Below are positions 34,964-46,530 of a stretch of DNA of 64,000 nucleotides, piece by piece. The position numbers were made by a program, and so were the translations under genes. A model generated the notes under the pieces. It searched no databases and was not told the origin of the DNA. It worked only from the letters and a program-made list of their open reading frames with translations. The stretch covers positions 62,736,822 to 62,800,821 of the forward strand of contig NC_073691.1 of NCBI RefSeq assembly GCF_029784155.1. Reading direction: 5' to 3'. Origin of the DNA: Uranotaenia lowii. Its lineage: Eukaryota > Arthropoda > Insecta > Diptera > Culicidae. Each line of letters opens with the position of its first letter. Positions within the stretch are counted from its first letter, which is position 1.

Positions 34964-35560
34964 CTTGGTCTTTTCGATCCGCAGCTACTTGAGCAGTTTC
35001 TGGTTTTCCACACGATATTCGCCTTTTTGCCCTCTTGACAAGTTAATTCGTACACTTCAGGAATTCTCGGCTTTCGCCTAGCTCACATACGCACTTGTGA
35101 AAAGATTTCTGGCCAAACCAGTTTGTCAATCGGATTTACAAACCACGCCTGGCTAGTTTGCAGCCGATATCAATTTCGAAAACCACTTTTTCACAACTGT
35201 AAACTCGGAAAAACTACCAGAATATATCCCCGTGCACACTTTTCACACTAATCGCTCGAAAATTTGCTTTTGGGCAGAAGCACACAATTTATCGCCAGCA
35301 CTGTGAGAGATATCACAACCGCGATAGAGATGATACTTGGCTGCCACTCAACGAGACGCCACCACGGCACACAATTTTCACAAATTTCCTTGCATTTCCC
35401 GTGGGTTCTCACGTTTTCCTGCTTCTGGTTGGAGCGTTCCTTCTCTCTGTCTCTCTATTTCCCGCTCTCTCGTTGGAGAACTCACGGAAATCAGTGGAAA
35501 GCCATTTTCCACCTCTAACGGTCTCTCATGGAAGTCCAAAAGTAGGTAGATCGAGAGAGT
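34964..35560 (-). other. Probable host promoter and non-coding first exon (minus strand)
   Basis: On the minus strand, a purine-rich GAGAGAGCGGGAAATAGAGA region (35440-35475), rich in GAGA-factor-type sites, is followed by about 430 bases with the A/G/T-biased, CpG-containing texture of an insect 5' untranslated region. It ends ATCGAAAAGACCAAG and then a canonical donor GTAAGTGC (GT at 34962-34963). ATGs in it lead only to short frames, so it would be untranslated. The transcription start is not defined, and the coding exons would lie leftward beyond a long intron filled with transposons. This is inference from composition and a splice site. Confidence 0.45.
35437..35475 (-). promoter_or_regulatory. 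GAGA-rich element
   Basis: The plus strand reads CTCTCTGTCTCTCTATTTCC followed by CGCTCTCTCG, so the minus strand has several GAGAG words. In flies such sites are bound by GAGA factor at promoters. Function here is inferred only. Confidence 0.4.
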
Positions 35561-35725
35561 ATGTCCTCAAATGCACCATCATAGCATATAGGTCCTCCAC
35601 TAAACCGATGTGTCCAGCGCACGGTACAAACACTTCTGAAAGAAATAAAAGAGAGAAAAAAACGGGTAGAAAATTATCTATTATACACAGAGCTTGTAGA
35701 CTGTGGTGGCAAAAGAACGGATTAA

Positions 35726-36172
35726 GGGGCTCCCATAAATTACGTAACGCTCTTACACCCCTTCTTGAGTATAGATAAAGTAAACTAGCATGACCATTAA
35801 TTAACAAGCTTGGATAAACTCGGAACAAAACGTTGAATAAGTTTGAACAGAAAGTACTGTAATCGTTGACTTCTAGGAAGTAATCGGGATTGATGTGCCT
35901 TTGTTTAGTTTATTAAAAATGTATAACATCGAAATCCGATAAATAACTCGAATGTACTATGAAGAACGTTATAAATTATTACCTTAAATTTTTTTTTCGA
36001 ACTTTTGAAAATCAAATTTAAAGCATAGGTAATGAGGGAGGGGGGTGGTTTTCTTCAGCACTACGTCATTTTCATAGGAAGGTAGGTCGTGGCATTACGA
36101 TTTGTGACATATGGGGAGGTGGGAATAAAAAAAAAGTACATTTTTGCGTTACGTAGTTCATGGATGTCGCCT
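35726..36172. mobile_element. MITE with ATAAATTACGTAACGC-type ends
   Basis: The left end GGGGCTCCCATAAATTACGT faces a right end whose inverse is GGCGACATCCATGAACTACG. Both continue into the shared TACGTAACGC. The middle is AT-rich with GGGAGGGGGGTGG. A relative lies at 44314-44859. The target duplication is not clear. Confidence 0.6.
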
Positions 36173-37112
36173 TAGAGAGTTCTTGGCCAAAAGCCTTAGC
36201 AAACAATTTTCCGGTGGTAGGCCGCAGACTGAAGCCGACACACACCTGAAGAGCTTCGAGTGGAAAAGCAGCAGATGCATTGGGGAAGGAAAATACTACC
36301 CTCACTACTAACCATACCGAAACATAACACAGAACCTATATGCCTACCGCGCTGATGTAGCAGACGGAAAACGAACGACACGATAAACGACATTTTCGAG
36401 AGGCCTAACTAGTAATATTGGGTGTACATATGTGGACTACATTAAAATAATTAAAGACTGGGGATATTATATTTTCATTTTAAAGTAAATTCTTGCATAT
36501 TGTGACAACAAACTTTAAACTTTTTCAAAATATATTTATTCAAGTCTTCATTTCAAATCCTGGAAAAATGTTTTCCCATTCCTTTTCCAAACATGTGACA
36601 TGTGGTACTACAATCGCTTATACCTTGATGGCTCTTAGCTAAAGCTTAGCTCATTTAGAAATTAGGACAGTTATGAAGGCGTGTATCTTGAAAACCATTC
36701 GTTTGATCAAAAAACTTTCTGAGATAGAAATGGAGGTAATCTTATGGCAATTCAAGGAAATTTTTTTAAAAAAATATGGGGAGAATAGGAAAACTTTATT
36801 CTTTTTTTTCCTTTTTTTTCATCAATTTCAAGTTTATATGTTGCAAAAGTTATATAGATACATGAATCAGTAGATGGACTAGACGCATTTTCGTGGAACT
36901 AAAAAATTGGGATATCTTGAAAGTTAATGGATAATTGATTAAAGGACACTTGATCCTTTAATCAGGGAGCCCTAAATTTTGGCCAAAAATAATGCAAAAT
37001 CTAAAGATAAAAGTTCTTTTGACTTTTTTTTTGCCATATTAGTTTTTATTTCACAGTTTATAAGGGTCGGACCAAAAGAATTCTAAAAGTTTGTCTACTA
37101 CCAAACATCATA
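36173..37112. other. No gene; one short hairpin
   Basis: No coding frame is supported. GATTAAAGGA and TCCTTTAATC form a 10-bp hairpin at 36937-36963. Confidence 0.4.
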
Positions 37113-37116
37113 TACC

Positions 37117-37440
37117 CAAGTAACACAGATGAAGCTAACTAGCATTTGGATGTTTTATTATGGTTTTATTATTTTTTGTGCAGATCGTTTTATGACGGTT
37201 TAATTACGGTCATGCAAAATGCTTATATTCTTGAATCGACCATATGTTTTCAGATAATTTTGAAAACACTAATAAAGCTATTATTAAACATACTATTCTA
37301 GTTGTTTAGAAAGAGTTACGAATGCTTTTTTCAAACAATAATAAAACGAAAACTGAGAAGTTTGCTCCAAGCTTTCTTTTGCATGTTTTATAAAAGCACT
37401 CGGAGCCTGACTATTAAACCGCCATAAAACTTAGTGACAG
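37117..37440. mobile_element. CCCAAGTAAC MITE, left end only
   Basis: CCCAAGTAACACAGATGAAG after TATATA matches the end of the MITE at 26985. TTTTATTA..TTTTATGACGG and TAAACCGCCATAAAACTTAG words suggest inverted arms, but I found no right CTTGGG end before the copia fragment. Confidence 0.5.
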
Positions 37441-37556
37441 TCCTCGATCAAGATGTCAAAACACATATTTTAATTGGAATTCCCATTTTTACACATTTTT
37501 GAGAAATTATGTGTGTTGGTTTTGAGTTGAAAAAAACATTAAAATCTTTGAAAACT

Positions 37557-38335
37557 TCAAATTACCGGAAGAGTAATATGAGTGAAGCGATCCAAAATTT
37601 TATCGACATGGGCTTCCATCGAGAGCCGGAGCGTTCCATGGTTTCGATCGTAGACCAGCTTGATCCCAAGGAAATGATGCACTTCGCCGCAATCCGTCAT
37701 GTTGAATGCTTCTGATAGCTGTCTCTTGAAAATCACGAGCGTTTCAATTTTCCTTGTCACGAGTAGCAGATCATCAACGTACAGAATGGCATACATTTCA
37801 TCTCCTTCAGTGCATCGTGTGTAAAGGCAGGAATCGTGTTTCGACCTACGGAAATCCATCTTCAGCATTTGATTGTTGAACCTGTCGTTCCAACAGCGTG
37901 GCTACTGCTTGAGACCATACAACGACTTTCGTAATTTGCACACAGCATTCGGTTTCGTCTTGACACCTTGGGGAACTTCCATTCCATGTATATATCTTCA
38001 ATTATATCTCCATGCAGAAAGGCCGTCTTCACGTCCATCTGGTGAACATGGAACTGGTACTGCACAGCAAGTACTGTACGGATCTTCGATAACCTGGCCA
38101 CCGAAGCATACGTGTCTTCATAGTCGATACCTGCGCGCTGCAGATACCCCTTCACGACCAACCTCGCCTTATGTTTGACATCTCGACCATGTTCGTCCTG
38201 CTTGATACGGAACAACCATTTTGACTTCAAAGGCCTTATCGCTGTAAGACACGGTACGAGATCCCACACTCGATTCGGACGCATGGAATCCAGTTAGTCT
38301 TGAATGGCCCGCAACCACGCATCTCCAGGGTTCAA
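37557..38335 (-). pseudogene. Ty1/copia reverse transcriptase fragment
   Basis: The minus frame near 38335-37862 starts WLRAIQD, a stop, LDSM, then NRVWDLVPC and KSKWLFRIKQDEHG. It continues with KARLVVKGYLQRAGIDYEDTY and HQMDVKTAFLHGDI, the classic first half of a copia-type RT. After a frameshift, 37868-37557 continues with DSCLYTR and the active-site block ILYVDDLLLV, then HHFLGIKL and a truncated end at KILDRF. The RNase H and 3' LTR are missing. The upstream part of the same element resumes at 41955, across a 3.6-kb insertion. Confidence 0.85.
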
Positions 38336-41300
38336 CACGCAGGAGTGCGTCGAATGAGAAAGAGCAAATAAAACGCAGCTCTTTCGTTCTCGGTTCACGG
38401 GCACATTTGATTGCTCGAAATTCTCTCGAGAAATTTGCGACCAAAACGCAGATTGAAAATTTTTGAGCAGAGCGAATTCGCGCGCGCCTATTCGAGAGCG
38501 CAAGCGGTTCGGAAACTGCGTTTGCGTTTTTCTGCCGCGTGCGTGTAGGAACACCGAGCATCTACCGAGAGTACACGGCGGCTCACCGGACGGCGCGCGC
38601 GGCTCTCTTTAGCACACAGAGTGTTCGCCGTGTTTTCGTTATTGAGGGCCGACGGAATAATCTGTGCGAATAATTAAATCAATAGATTATGGTAAAACAG
38701 ATAGAAGCACGCAATAGCTTTGGGAGGAGGGTTATAACAATCCATGTTAGAAATTTTAAAATACATACTAGTAATAGTAACTAGCACTGGTAACTATGAA
38801 AAATTTACCATGAAATAGTAAAATTTCGCGAAAAACGCCAAATGAAAGAGCTTTATACAAAAATTGTTGAAATGAATGTTAAAAATGTTCTAGCCACTAG
38901 TAATAGTTACCAGCACTAGTAACTATGAAAAATTTACCATGAAATAGTAAAATTTCGTAAAAAACGCCAAATCAAAGGTTTTACACAAGGATTGTTAAAA
39001 TGAATGTTGAAAATATTCTAGCCACTAGTAATAGTTACCAGCACTAGTAACTATGAAAAATTTACCATGAAATAGTAAAATTTCGTAAAAAACGCCAAAT
39101 CAAAGGTTTTACACAAGGATTGTTAAAATGAATGTTGAAAATATTCTAGCCACTAGTAACAGTTACCAGTACTAGTAACTATGAAAAATTTACCATGAAA
39201 TAGCATGTTAAAAATACTCTCGCCACTAGTAATAGTTGCCAGCACTAGTAACTATGAAAAATTTACCATGAAATAGTAAAATTTCGCAAAAAACGCCAAA
39301 TCAAAGAGTTTTACACAAGGATTGTTAAAATGAATGTTAAAAATGTTCTAGCCACTAGTAATAGTTACCAGCACTAGTAACTATGAAAAATTTACCATGA
39401 ACTAGTAAAATTTCGCGAAAATCGCCAAATCAAAGAGCCTTACGCAAGGATTGTTAAAATGCATGTTGAAAATATTCTAGCCACTAGTAATAGTTACCAG
39501 CACTAGTAACTATGAAAAATTTACCATGAAATAGTAAAATTTCGTAAAAAAACGCCAAATAAAAGGTTTTACACAAGGATTGTTAAAATGAATGTTGAAA
39601 ATATTCTAGCCACTAGTAATAGTTACCAGCACTAGTAACTATGAAAAATTTACCATGAAATAGTAAAATTTCGCAAAACACGCCAAATCAAAGAGTTTTA
39701 CACAAGGATTGTTAAAATTAATGTTAAAAATATTCTAGCCACTAGTAATAGTTACCAGCACTAGTAACTATGAAAAATTTACCATGAAATAGTAAAATTT
39801 CGCGAAAAACGTCAAATCAAAGAGCCTTACGCAAGGATTGTTGAAATGCATGTTGAAAATATTCTAGCCACTAGTAATAGTTACCAGCACTAGTAACTAT
39901 GAAAAATTTACCATGAAATAGTAAAATTTCGTAAAAAACGCCAAATCAAAGGTTTTACACAAGGATTGTTAAAATGAATGTTGAAAATATTCTAGCCACT
40001 AGTAACAGTTACCAGTACTAGTAACTATGAAAAATTTACCATGAAATAGCATGTTAAAAATATTATCGCCACTAGTAATAGTTACCAGCACTAGTAACTA
40101 TGAAAAATTTACCATGAAATAGTAAAATTTCGCAAAAAACGCCAAATCAAAGAGTTTTACACAAGGATTGTTAAAATGAATGTTAAAAATGTTCTAGCCA
40201 CTAGTAATAGTTACCAGCACTAGTAACTATGAAAAATTTACCATGAACTAGTAAAATTTCGCGAAAATCGCCAAATCAAAGAGCCTTACGCAAGGATTGT
40301 TAAAATGCATGTTGAAAATATTCTAGCCACTAGTAATAGTTACCAGCACTAGTAACTATGAAAAATTTACCATGCAATAGTAATGCATGCAAGCTCTTTC
40401 ATTTGGCGATTTTCGCGAATTTTTACTATTGCATGCTAAATTTTTCATAGTTACTAGTGCTGGTAACTATTAATAGTGGCGAGAATATTTTCAACATTCA
40501 TTTTAACAATCCTTGTGTAAAGCTCTTTCATTTGGCGATTTTCGCGAAATTTTACAATTGCATGGTATTTTTTTCATAGTTACTAGTGCTGGTAACTATT
40601 ACTAGTGGCTAGAACATTTTCAACATGCATTTTAACAATCCTTGCGTAAGGCTCTTTGATTTGGCGTTTTTCGCGAAATTTTACTATTTCATGGTAAATT
40701 TTTCATAGTTACTAGTGCTGGTAACTATTACTAGTGGCGAGAATATTTTTAACATGCATTTTAACAATCCTTGCGTAAGGCTCTTTGATTTGGCGATTTT
40801 CGCGAAATTTTACTGTTGCATGGTCAATTTTTCATAGTTACTAGTGCTGGTAACTATTACTAGTGGCGAGAATATTTTTAACATGCATTTTAACAATCCT
40901 TGCGTAAGGCTCTTTGATTTGACGATTTTCGCGAAATTTTACTGTTGCATGGTCAATTTTTCATAGTTACTAGTGCTGGTAACTATTACTTGTGGCTAGA
41001 ATATTTTTAACATTCATTTTAACAATCCTTGTGTAAAACTCTTTGATTTGGCGTTTTTTGCGAAATTTTACTATTTCATGGTAAATTTTTCATAGTTACT
41101 AGTGCTGGTAACTATTACTAGTGGCTAGAATATTTTTAACATTCATTTTAACAATCCTTGTGTAAAACTCTTTGATTTGGCGTTTTTTGCGACATTATAC
41201 TATTGCATGGTAAATTTCTCATATTTACTAGTGCTGGTAACTATTACTAGTGGCTAGAATATTTTTAACATTCATTTTAACAATCCTTGTGTAAAGCTCT

Positions 41301-41954
41301 TTCATTTGGCGTTTTTCGCGAAATTTTACTATTTCATGGTAAATTTTCCATAGTTACAAGTGATGGTAACTGTTACTAATGGGTAACGTTAACCTCCTAC
41401 ATTAATTCTTATAACCCTCCGCCAAATCCCATTGCGCGCTTATACATATGTTTCAACTATCCTGTTGATAAAATCATACACACAGATTTCTCAATCGGCA
41501 CTGCAAACAGAAACACGAACGAAACACAAGGCCCTCACTCGAGCCCGTGCGCGCCGCCCGGTGAAGAAAAGAGGGCCGCCTCGGACGAGTCGGAGAGCCG
41601 CCGCGCGCTGCATTGTGGGCCGCTGCGTGCTGTTCTTTGAGCCAAAAGAGAGGCCTCACCCGCCGCTCGATTAGCACGCGCGAGAGCTAGCCGTTTTTGT
41701 TTGACTCGGCCGCTCGCGCAGATTTCGGATAGTGCATCTCGTCGACGAGAACGAGGGAAAAAGATTGAGCGCGCGTGTTTTTGTTCCGAGCGAGAGCGCG
41801 TTAACGGCCAGAACGCAAACGAAGAAGTGTTTCGCTCGAGAGAAATGGTTTGCGTGTGCCGCGCGTGCCTAAAAGAGTGCGTTAGCACATCTGTCGATAA
41901 TTGAGAACCAGCAGAAATGGTACTATATCCGATGAAATAGTCAAACAACTTACC
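38336..41954. mobile_element. Giant foldback element with facing tandem arrays, inside copia
   Basis: The outer parts (38340-38640 and 41430-41930) are G+C-rich. Their inner ends are inverted relatives: ACGCAATAGCTTTGGGAGGA with GGGTTATAAC on the left pairs with the inverse of CTTATAACCCTCCGCCAAAT on the right. Between them is a long array facing its own inverse (entered separately). No transposase is visible. Long inverted arms with inner tandem repeats resemble FB and Galileo elements of Drosophila, but I found no shared terminal sequence or target duplication, so the outer limits are set only by where copia coding sequence stops on each side. Confidence 0.7.
38755..41395. repeat. Palindromic pair of ~130-bp tandem arrays
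   Basis: About fourteen units run rightward from 38755 to about 40380, and about eight units run in the opposite orientation from about 40400 to 41395. A unit reads CCACTAGTAATAGTTACCAG, CACTAGTAACTATGAAAAAT, TTACCATGAAATAGTAAAAT, TTCGCGAAAAACGCCAAATC and then ACACAAGGATTGTTAAAATG. Most units are about 130 bases; short units near 39151 and 39995 lack half of it. The orientation flips at 40378-40400 around ATGCATGCAAG. Within each unit, ACTAGTAATAGTTACCAG and its partner form a smaller imperfect palindrome. Confidence 0.9.
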
Positions 41955-43452
41955 GGGGAGTCTGCGCTCCCATTCGCTGTGCCTCGACATTGGCTTGATT
42001 TACAGGATCAGGTCGTTTAAGTGCGAAGGGAGCGCCCCGGTTTCTGGACGATTCGGTGCCACTTCTTCATCACAAGGAACATCTTCAGAAGTTTCGTCAA
42101 CTAACGGGACGTTAGTTACCATAGGATTGCCAATCAGTAGGGTATCGTTATCCACCACAGGACCAGTCAGCAGCGGATCATTATCCACCACAGCACTTTC
42201 ATCGCACTCACTCTCTTGCTCGTGGTCGCATACGATTCGAACAGGTGACACCGTTGGTTCCGAATCGTTTGAAAAGGGATAACAGCTTTCGTCGAACTTG
42301 ACATCTCGACAAGCGAGAAATACGGATTCGCTTGGTTCTCTTGTCCCACAGACGGTACCCGTTTGGCGCATATCCGACCATCACCGTTTCGAAGCTCCTT
42401 GAATCCAATTTCGTTCGATTCTGTTTTGCAATCCACGCAAAGGCCTTGCAACCGAAAACTCGAAGCTTTTTGAAAGAAGGTTTCTGGTTGTACCACATCT
42501 CGGCCGGCGTGGTATCTCGTGGAACGGCAGTCGTAGGACTACGATTAGTCAAATACACAGCAGTCAACGTGGCTTCCGACCAGAGATATCTGGGGACCTT
42601 TGCAGCAATCATCATTGACCGAACCTTTTCGATCACAGTTCGGTTGAACCGTTCAGCAACGCCGTTCTGCTGGGGTGTGTAGGCTACCGTCTGTTCTACC
42701 TGAATGCCTTTCTGGGAATAGAAAAACTTGAGCTTGTTCGACATATACTCACGTCCTGGATCGATCGTCATCTTCGAGATCCGTGTTTGGAACATCGCCG
42801 TAGTTGTCGCTTCGTACTCCTTCAATTTCTCATAAAGGTCCGATTTCCGTTTCATCAGATAGATGATAGCGAAATGAGAAAAATTATCTATGAAGGACAC
42901 GAAATAACGGGAACCATCCCATGCCGGAGGATCGATTGGGCCACACCCATCAGAATGAATCCTCTCAAGGACCCGCGTTGCCCTCACTCGGGTACCAGAA
43001 AACGAAACCACCGCATCCACTTCTTCAATCCTGGCTCCAGCCGTTCTCAACTGCCGCACCAAATCTTCAAAGGCCAACAGATGCGCCCGCATCGATTCTC
43101 CATCTCGTAACTTCATCCTGCTCAGTTGCTTCCGCAGCAGATTCTGAGCGCTGATCGATTTCCTCGCAAAAGAATCCTCAAGAGCGTTCCACATCTGACG
43201 AGCCGTAACCTTGTCCCGTACCGTTTCCAAGCACTCGTTAGCCAGGAAACTAACGATGAACGACTTGGCTTTCTTATCCGCTTCAACGAATTTCGTCCTT
43301 TCAGCAGGCACATCTGGAGCCTCTTCCGTCAACGTTCTTAATAAGCCAACGGAATCCAGGAACATCTTCACTCTGAAGCTCCAATTTTGAAAACCGGGAC
43401 CTCCGTCGAACTGCGGAATTCCATGGGAACTGTCCTTAGCGTGGGTGCCCAT
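41955..43452 (-). pseudogene. Ty1/copia gag and integrase, internally deleted
   Basis: The main frame (414 codons, 43452-42208, minus) begins with a copia gag: FDGGPGFQNWSFRVKMFL (residues 15-32) and SRMKLRDGESM (111-121). At about residue 150 it passes directly into integrase, so the zinc knuckle, the protease and the integrase zinc domain are lost. The integrase core keeps D168 (HSDGCGP), D231 (TIDPGREY) and E267 (NGVAERFNRT), a D-35-E spacing, followed by PRYLWSEA. The frame shifts near 42330; the acidic linker (CDHEQESECDESAVVDND and on) continues in another frame to about 42000, and copia-like sequence reaches about 41955. The start ATGGGC follows CAAAAGGTT, as usual for insect copia. 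The RT is at 37557-38335. Confidence 0.88.
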
Positions 43453-43721
43453 AACCTTTTGATGGTATTTTTAGGAATAACTTGAAAACGCGTGTAGTTT
43501 CAAAGAAGTTTATTGGTAGATTGAAAAAAAACGCTGACAGCCTTAAAAAGGATTGCTTTGATAGAACCGATTGCTCTTAAAGGGCTTCTTCGATTACAGG
43601 AAGAAATAACTAGAAGAAGTCGAATTCCGATATCTGAAGCCATCATCAATCCAATATGGTGGCTTTCGCTATTCTTTTCACAGCTATAAATCACTGAAAA
43701 TCTAATGAAACATCCACAACA
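43453..43721. other. Leader of copia and one inverted CCATCTTGG-type unit
   Basis: Next to the copia start is AT-rich leader. The segment 43600-43700, read on the minus strand (AGCCACCATATTGGATTGAT, ATGGCTTCAGATATCGGAAT), matches the unit of the tandem repeat at 45745-46530. No clear LTR was found. Confidence 0.5.
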
Positions 43722-44313
43722 CGGGGGCCCTTATTCTGCGCCTCGAGTGACGTGACGATAGTAGAGTCACCCAAGTCACTCTATTCCAGCAGTCGGTTTA
43801 GGTGAGGATTGTCACTTCGGATGAACTTAGTGAGTTCTTACCCTATTCTCGTAGTCACCGTGGGTGAGAATCGTCGCATTCGAGTGACGATTTTAGGTGA
43901 CAATTGTCGGTACGTTTTCAGGTGACGACGAGATGGAAATGAAATGAAAAATTACGAAAATTACAGTAAACCGGAGTTGTTAGTTGTTAGAAATCAATCA
44001 AAAAATATATCCAGCATGTTTTAAAGCTTTCAATTATCTATCAATTTTTAAACGACGAAAATTTCTTTTTATAAACGTGTTGGAGTTGAGGGGTTTTTTA
44101 GGGATTTCTGCTCAATTTGGCTGAATTAAATTTCAAACTGTTTGTTACCGATAAGTTTTTTTTGTAACATTTTTATTTGGTTCATACTTTTACGATTTAA
44201 GGTGACAATTGGCGGTACCTTCTAGGTGATGACGAGTAAGAAAAAAAAGAAATATAACGAAAATTACTGTAAAGCGGAGTTGTTAGAAATTCAATCAAAA
44301 TTGTAGGTTGCAA

Positions 44314-44859
44314 GGCGTCGTACACAAATTACGTAACGCAAAAAATCTAGAATTTAGACCCCCTCCCCCCCCCCTTTGTAACAATAAGTAACGATTGATA
44401 GGACCCCCCTTCTATAGTTACGTAACGCTAACCCCCCCCCCCCCCCATATTCAATTTTGAAATTAAAAGTAAAAGTACACAAAGTAACGGGGGTTCTCAT
44501 CAGAGCCCCAGTCAACGGTAATAAAAACAATGGGCTTGATCTTTCCTTAATAACGCACGATCTCATCGAACTCTGATAGTTCACACATCCTGTTGGAATC
44601 CAGTCCAAGGGAAATTTTTTTTGATGAACAGTGTTTCCCTGAAAGCACCTACTTAACCACCATTGACGCTTTCGAACAAGGGGTGCGTAGATTTGCTCGC
44701 CAAAAAAAGAAAATTACAATTCTATTCTTAATGTTTTTTTTTCATTAATTTGTTACGTAACTGACCCAAGTACTCCCCCTCCCCCCTATGTAACAGCAAG
44801 TAACGCAGATTCAACCCCCCTCCCCCCCTACATGCGTTATGTAATTTGTGTACTACACC
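44314..44859. mobile_element. MITE with GTACACAAATTACGTAACGC ends
   Basis: The left end GGCGTCGTACACAAATTACG and the right end (inverse GGTGTAGTACACAAATTACA) are flanked by CAA (44311-44313 and 44860-44862). Subterminal poly-C runs with GTAACGC words repeat inside. It is nested in TIR element A and related to the copy at 35726. Confidence 0.75.
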
Positions 44860-45214
44860 CAAAGAATCAGTTATAAATTCAATATAAAACCGAATTGTGG
44901 GTTCAGAATTAACTTGAATTGCTGAATTGAAACGGCAATCGGATCTGACAATCAACAAAAAAAATTATGGTTAAAAAGTGAGAATTGCCGGTATGGTTTC
45001 CGGTAATGACGACCTAACCTAATCAAATTTTCGCATCCACTACAAACTGCCAACCAATGCTGCCCTCTGGTGCTGCTGCAGCTTTGTTGACTTCGATACC
45101 AGTGCTCGGCATTCCATAATCCCTATGATCTATTGGCGACTGGGCTGTGGGCTTATGATTTCCGGCATGTCACGGTGATAACCTCAGGGAAAGCACCTAG
45201 ATCGGCAGCACCAA

Positions 45215-45328
45215 CTGAAAACAAAAAAAATCACGTTAATCGCTTATATCGTGTAATTTGTGTAATGACACAAATTCCGGAAGCTGTTCTGGCCAAGCGG
45301 TATACAAAAGAAAAATCACCTTACTTAC
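45215..45328 (-). other. Possible 114-bp intron inside TIR element A
   Basis: On the minus strand, GGATTCAA is followed by donor GTAAGTAAG, and 114 bases later TTTTTTTTGTTTTCAG forms a strong acceptor before TTGGTGCTGCC. The flanks are G+C-richer than the rest of the element. No protein product was recognised. Confidence 0.4.
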
Positions 45329-45744
45329 TTGAATCCGCCTGTTGGACACCTGTTGGTTGCAGCAGCAGCTGTCGATTGTTATTTTTTCCTTCTTGTTGGA
45401 GTTTCCGGTTTCAGCTTTCTCCACTTAGGACGCACAAAAATGCCCGTTTTTTCTCTTAAGTTGCTTGCTGTCACCTTATGACTCGTTGGTGGCCTTTTGC
45501 GAACCGGAATTATCACTAACCGCTTTAAAAATCAGTTTGGAAAACTCGAAGCGCGAACGAAAACAAATCAATACAGAACAAATTCTACCATTGTGTTCAT
45601 TCAGTCACTCACCTCTGTCACTTCACCCACATCGACTCCGGGAATAAGGTGACAAAACTCACGGTGACTCCGAGGTGAGGTGACAAGCGTCACGTCACGC
45701 GCGGCGCAGAATAAGGGCCGGGGTATAAGGTACAAACAAACAGG

Positions 45745-46530
45745 ATTTGGTGCCTCTAGTTAAGCCCTTTCACCCATTACCAATATTGTAAAACTTTCGA
45801 GCTATTTTTAGGCATTTACAGTTCAGTGGAAGTCGCCATCTTGGATTTCAAAATAAATCAGATCTTCTACTGATTTTGCCCTTTAACCCAATAATAATAT
45901 TTTGAGCATTTCATGCAATTTTTATCGATTAACAGTATTTTGAAGCTAAGCGGAAGCCGCCATCTTGTATTTCAAGATGACGTCTGGCAGCGAAATTCGG
46001 TTTATCTTGGTTTAGCCCTTTACCCAATAATCATATTGTGGAGATTTTAAGTCATCTACAGCATTTTAAAGTTCAGCGGAAGCCGCAATCTTCGAATTCA
46101 AGATGGCATCCGATAGCCAAATTCGACTTCTACTCGTTGATCGCTTTGAACTAATACCCATATTGTGGGGGCTTTATGTGATTTTAAGTCATTTATAGTT
46201 GTTTCATCTTGTCTTTTAAGATGACCTCGGACACGAAATTCGACTTCTTGTAGTTTAGCCCTTTCATCCAATACCCCGTATTGTGGATGTAAAATAAGAT
46301 TTTCATTAATTTACAGCTTTGAAAAGAATAGTGAAAGCCACCATCTTGGAGTTTAAGATGGCGTCGGAAAGAAAAAAAATCGACTTCTTCTAGTTTAGCC
46401 CTTTCACCCAATACCCATACAGTGATGGTTTAATGCGACTTTTTGTCATTTTCAGCATTTAAAGTTGAGCGGTTGCCGCCATCTTGGATTTCAATATGGC
46501 GTCAGATAGCGAAATTCGACCTAGTAACTC
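45745..46530 (+). repeat. ~125-bp tandem repeat with CCATCTTGGATTTCAAGATGG
   Basis: About six diverged units occur. Each has TAGCCCTTTCACCCAATACC, then ATATTGTGG, AAGTCATTTACAGC, TTCAGCGGAAGCCGCCATCT, TTGGATTTCAAGATGG and AGCGAAATTCGACTTCTTCT. The CCATCTTGGATTTCAAGATGG core is itself a short palindrome. One unit in the opposite orientation is at 43600-43700. Confidence 0.85.

Larger units (their letters stand above)
43727..45718. mobile_element. TIR element A with GCCCTTATTCTGCG ends
   Basis: The ends GCCCTTATTCTGCGCC and GGCGCAGAATAAGGGC are inverted copies. CGGGG lies on both sides (43722-43726 and 45719-45723). Subterminal repeats of AGTCACC and TATTCT words fill the first 200 and last 100 bases. 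The interior contains a nested MITE (44314-44859) and a G+C-richer block at 45030-45540 with intron-like signals. No transposase was recognised. A larger relative is at 47442-55818. Confidence 0.8.

Noticed and set aside
35401..35778. 125-codon plus-strand ORF
   Set aside because: It is antisense to the putative promoter/5' exon and has low-complexity composition from the GAGA-type run.
38755..41395. Regular repeats that might suggest a CRISPR array
   Set aside because: Units are ~130 bases of repeat without unique spacers, in two orientations, in an insect genome, with no cas genes.
42332..43341. Plus-strand ORFs of 107-116 codons
   Set aside because: Antisense shadows of the copia gag-integrase frame.
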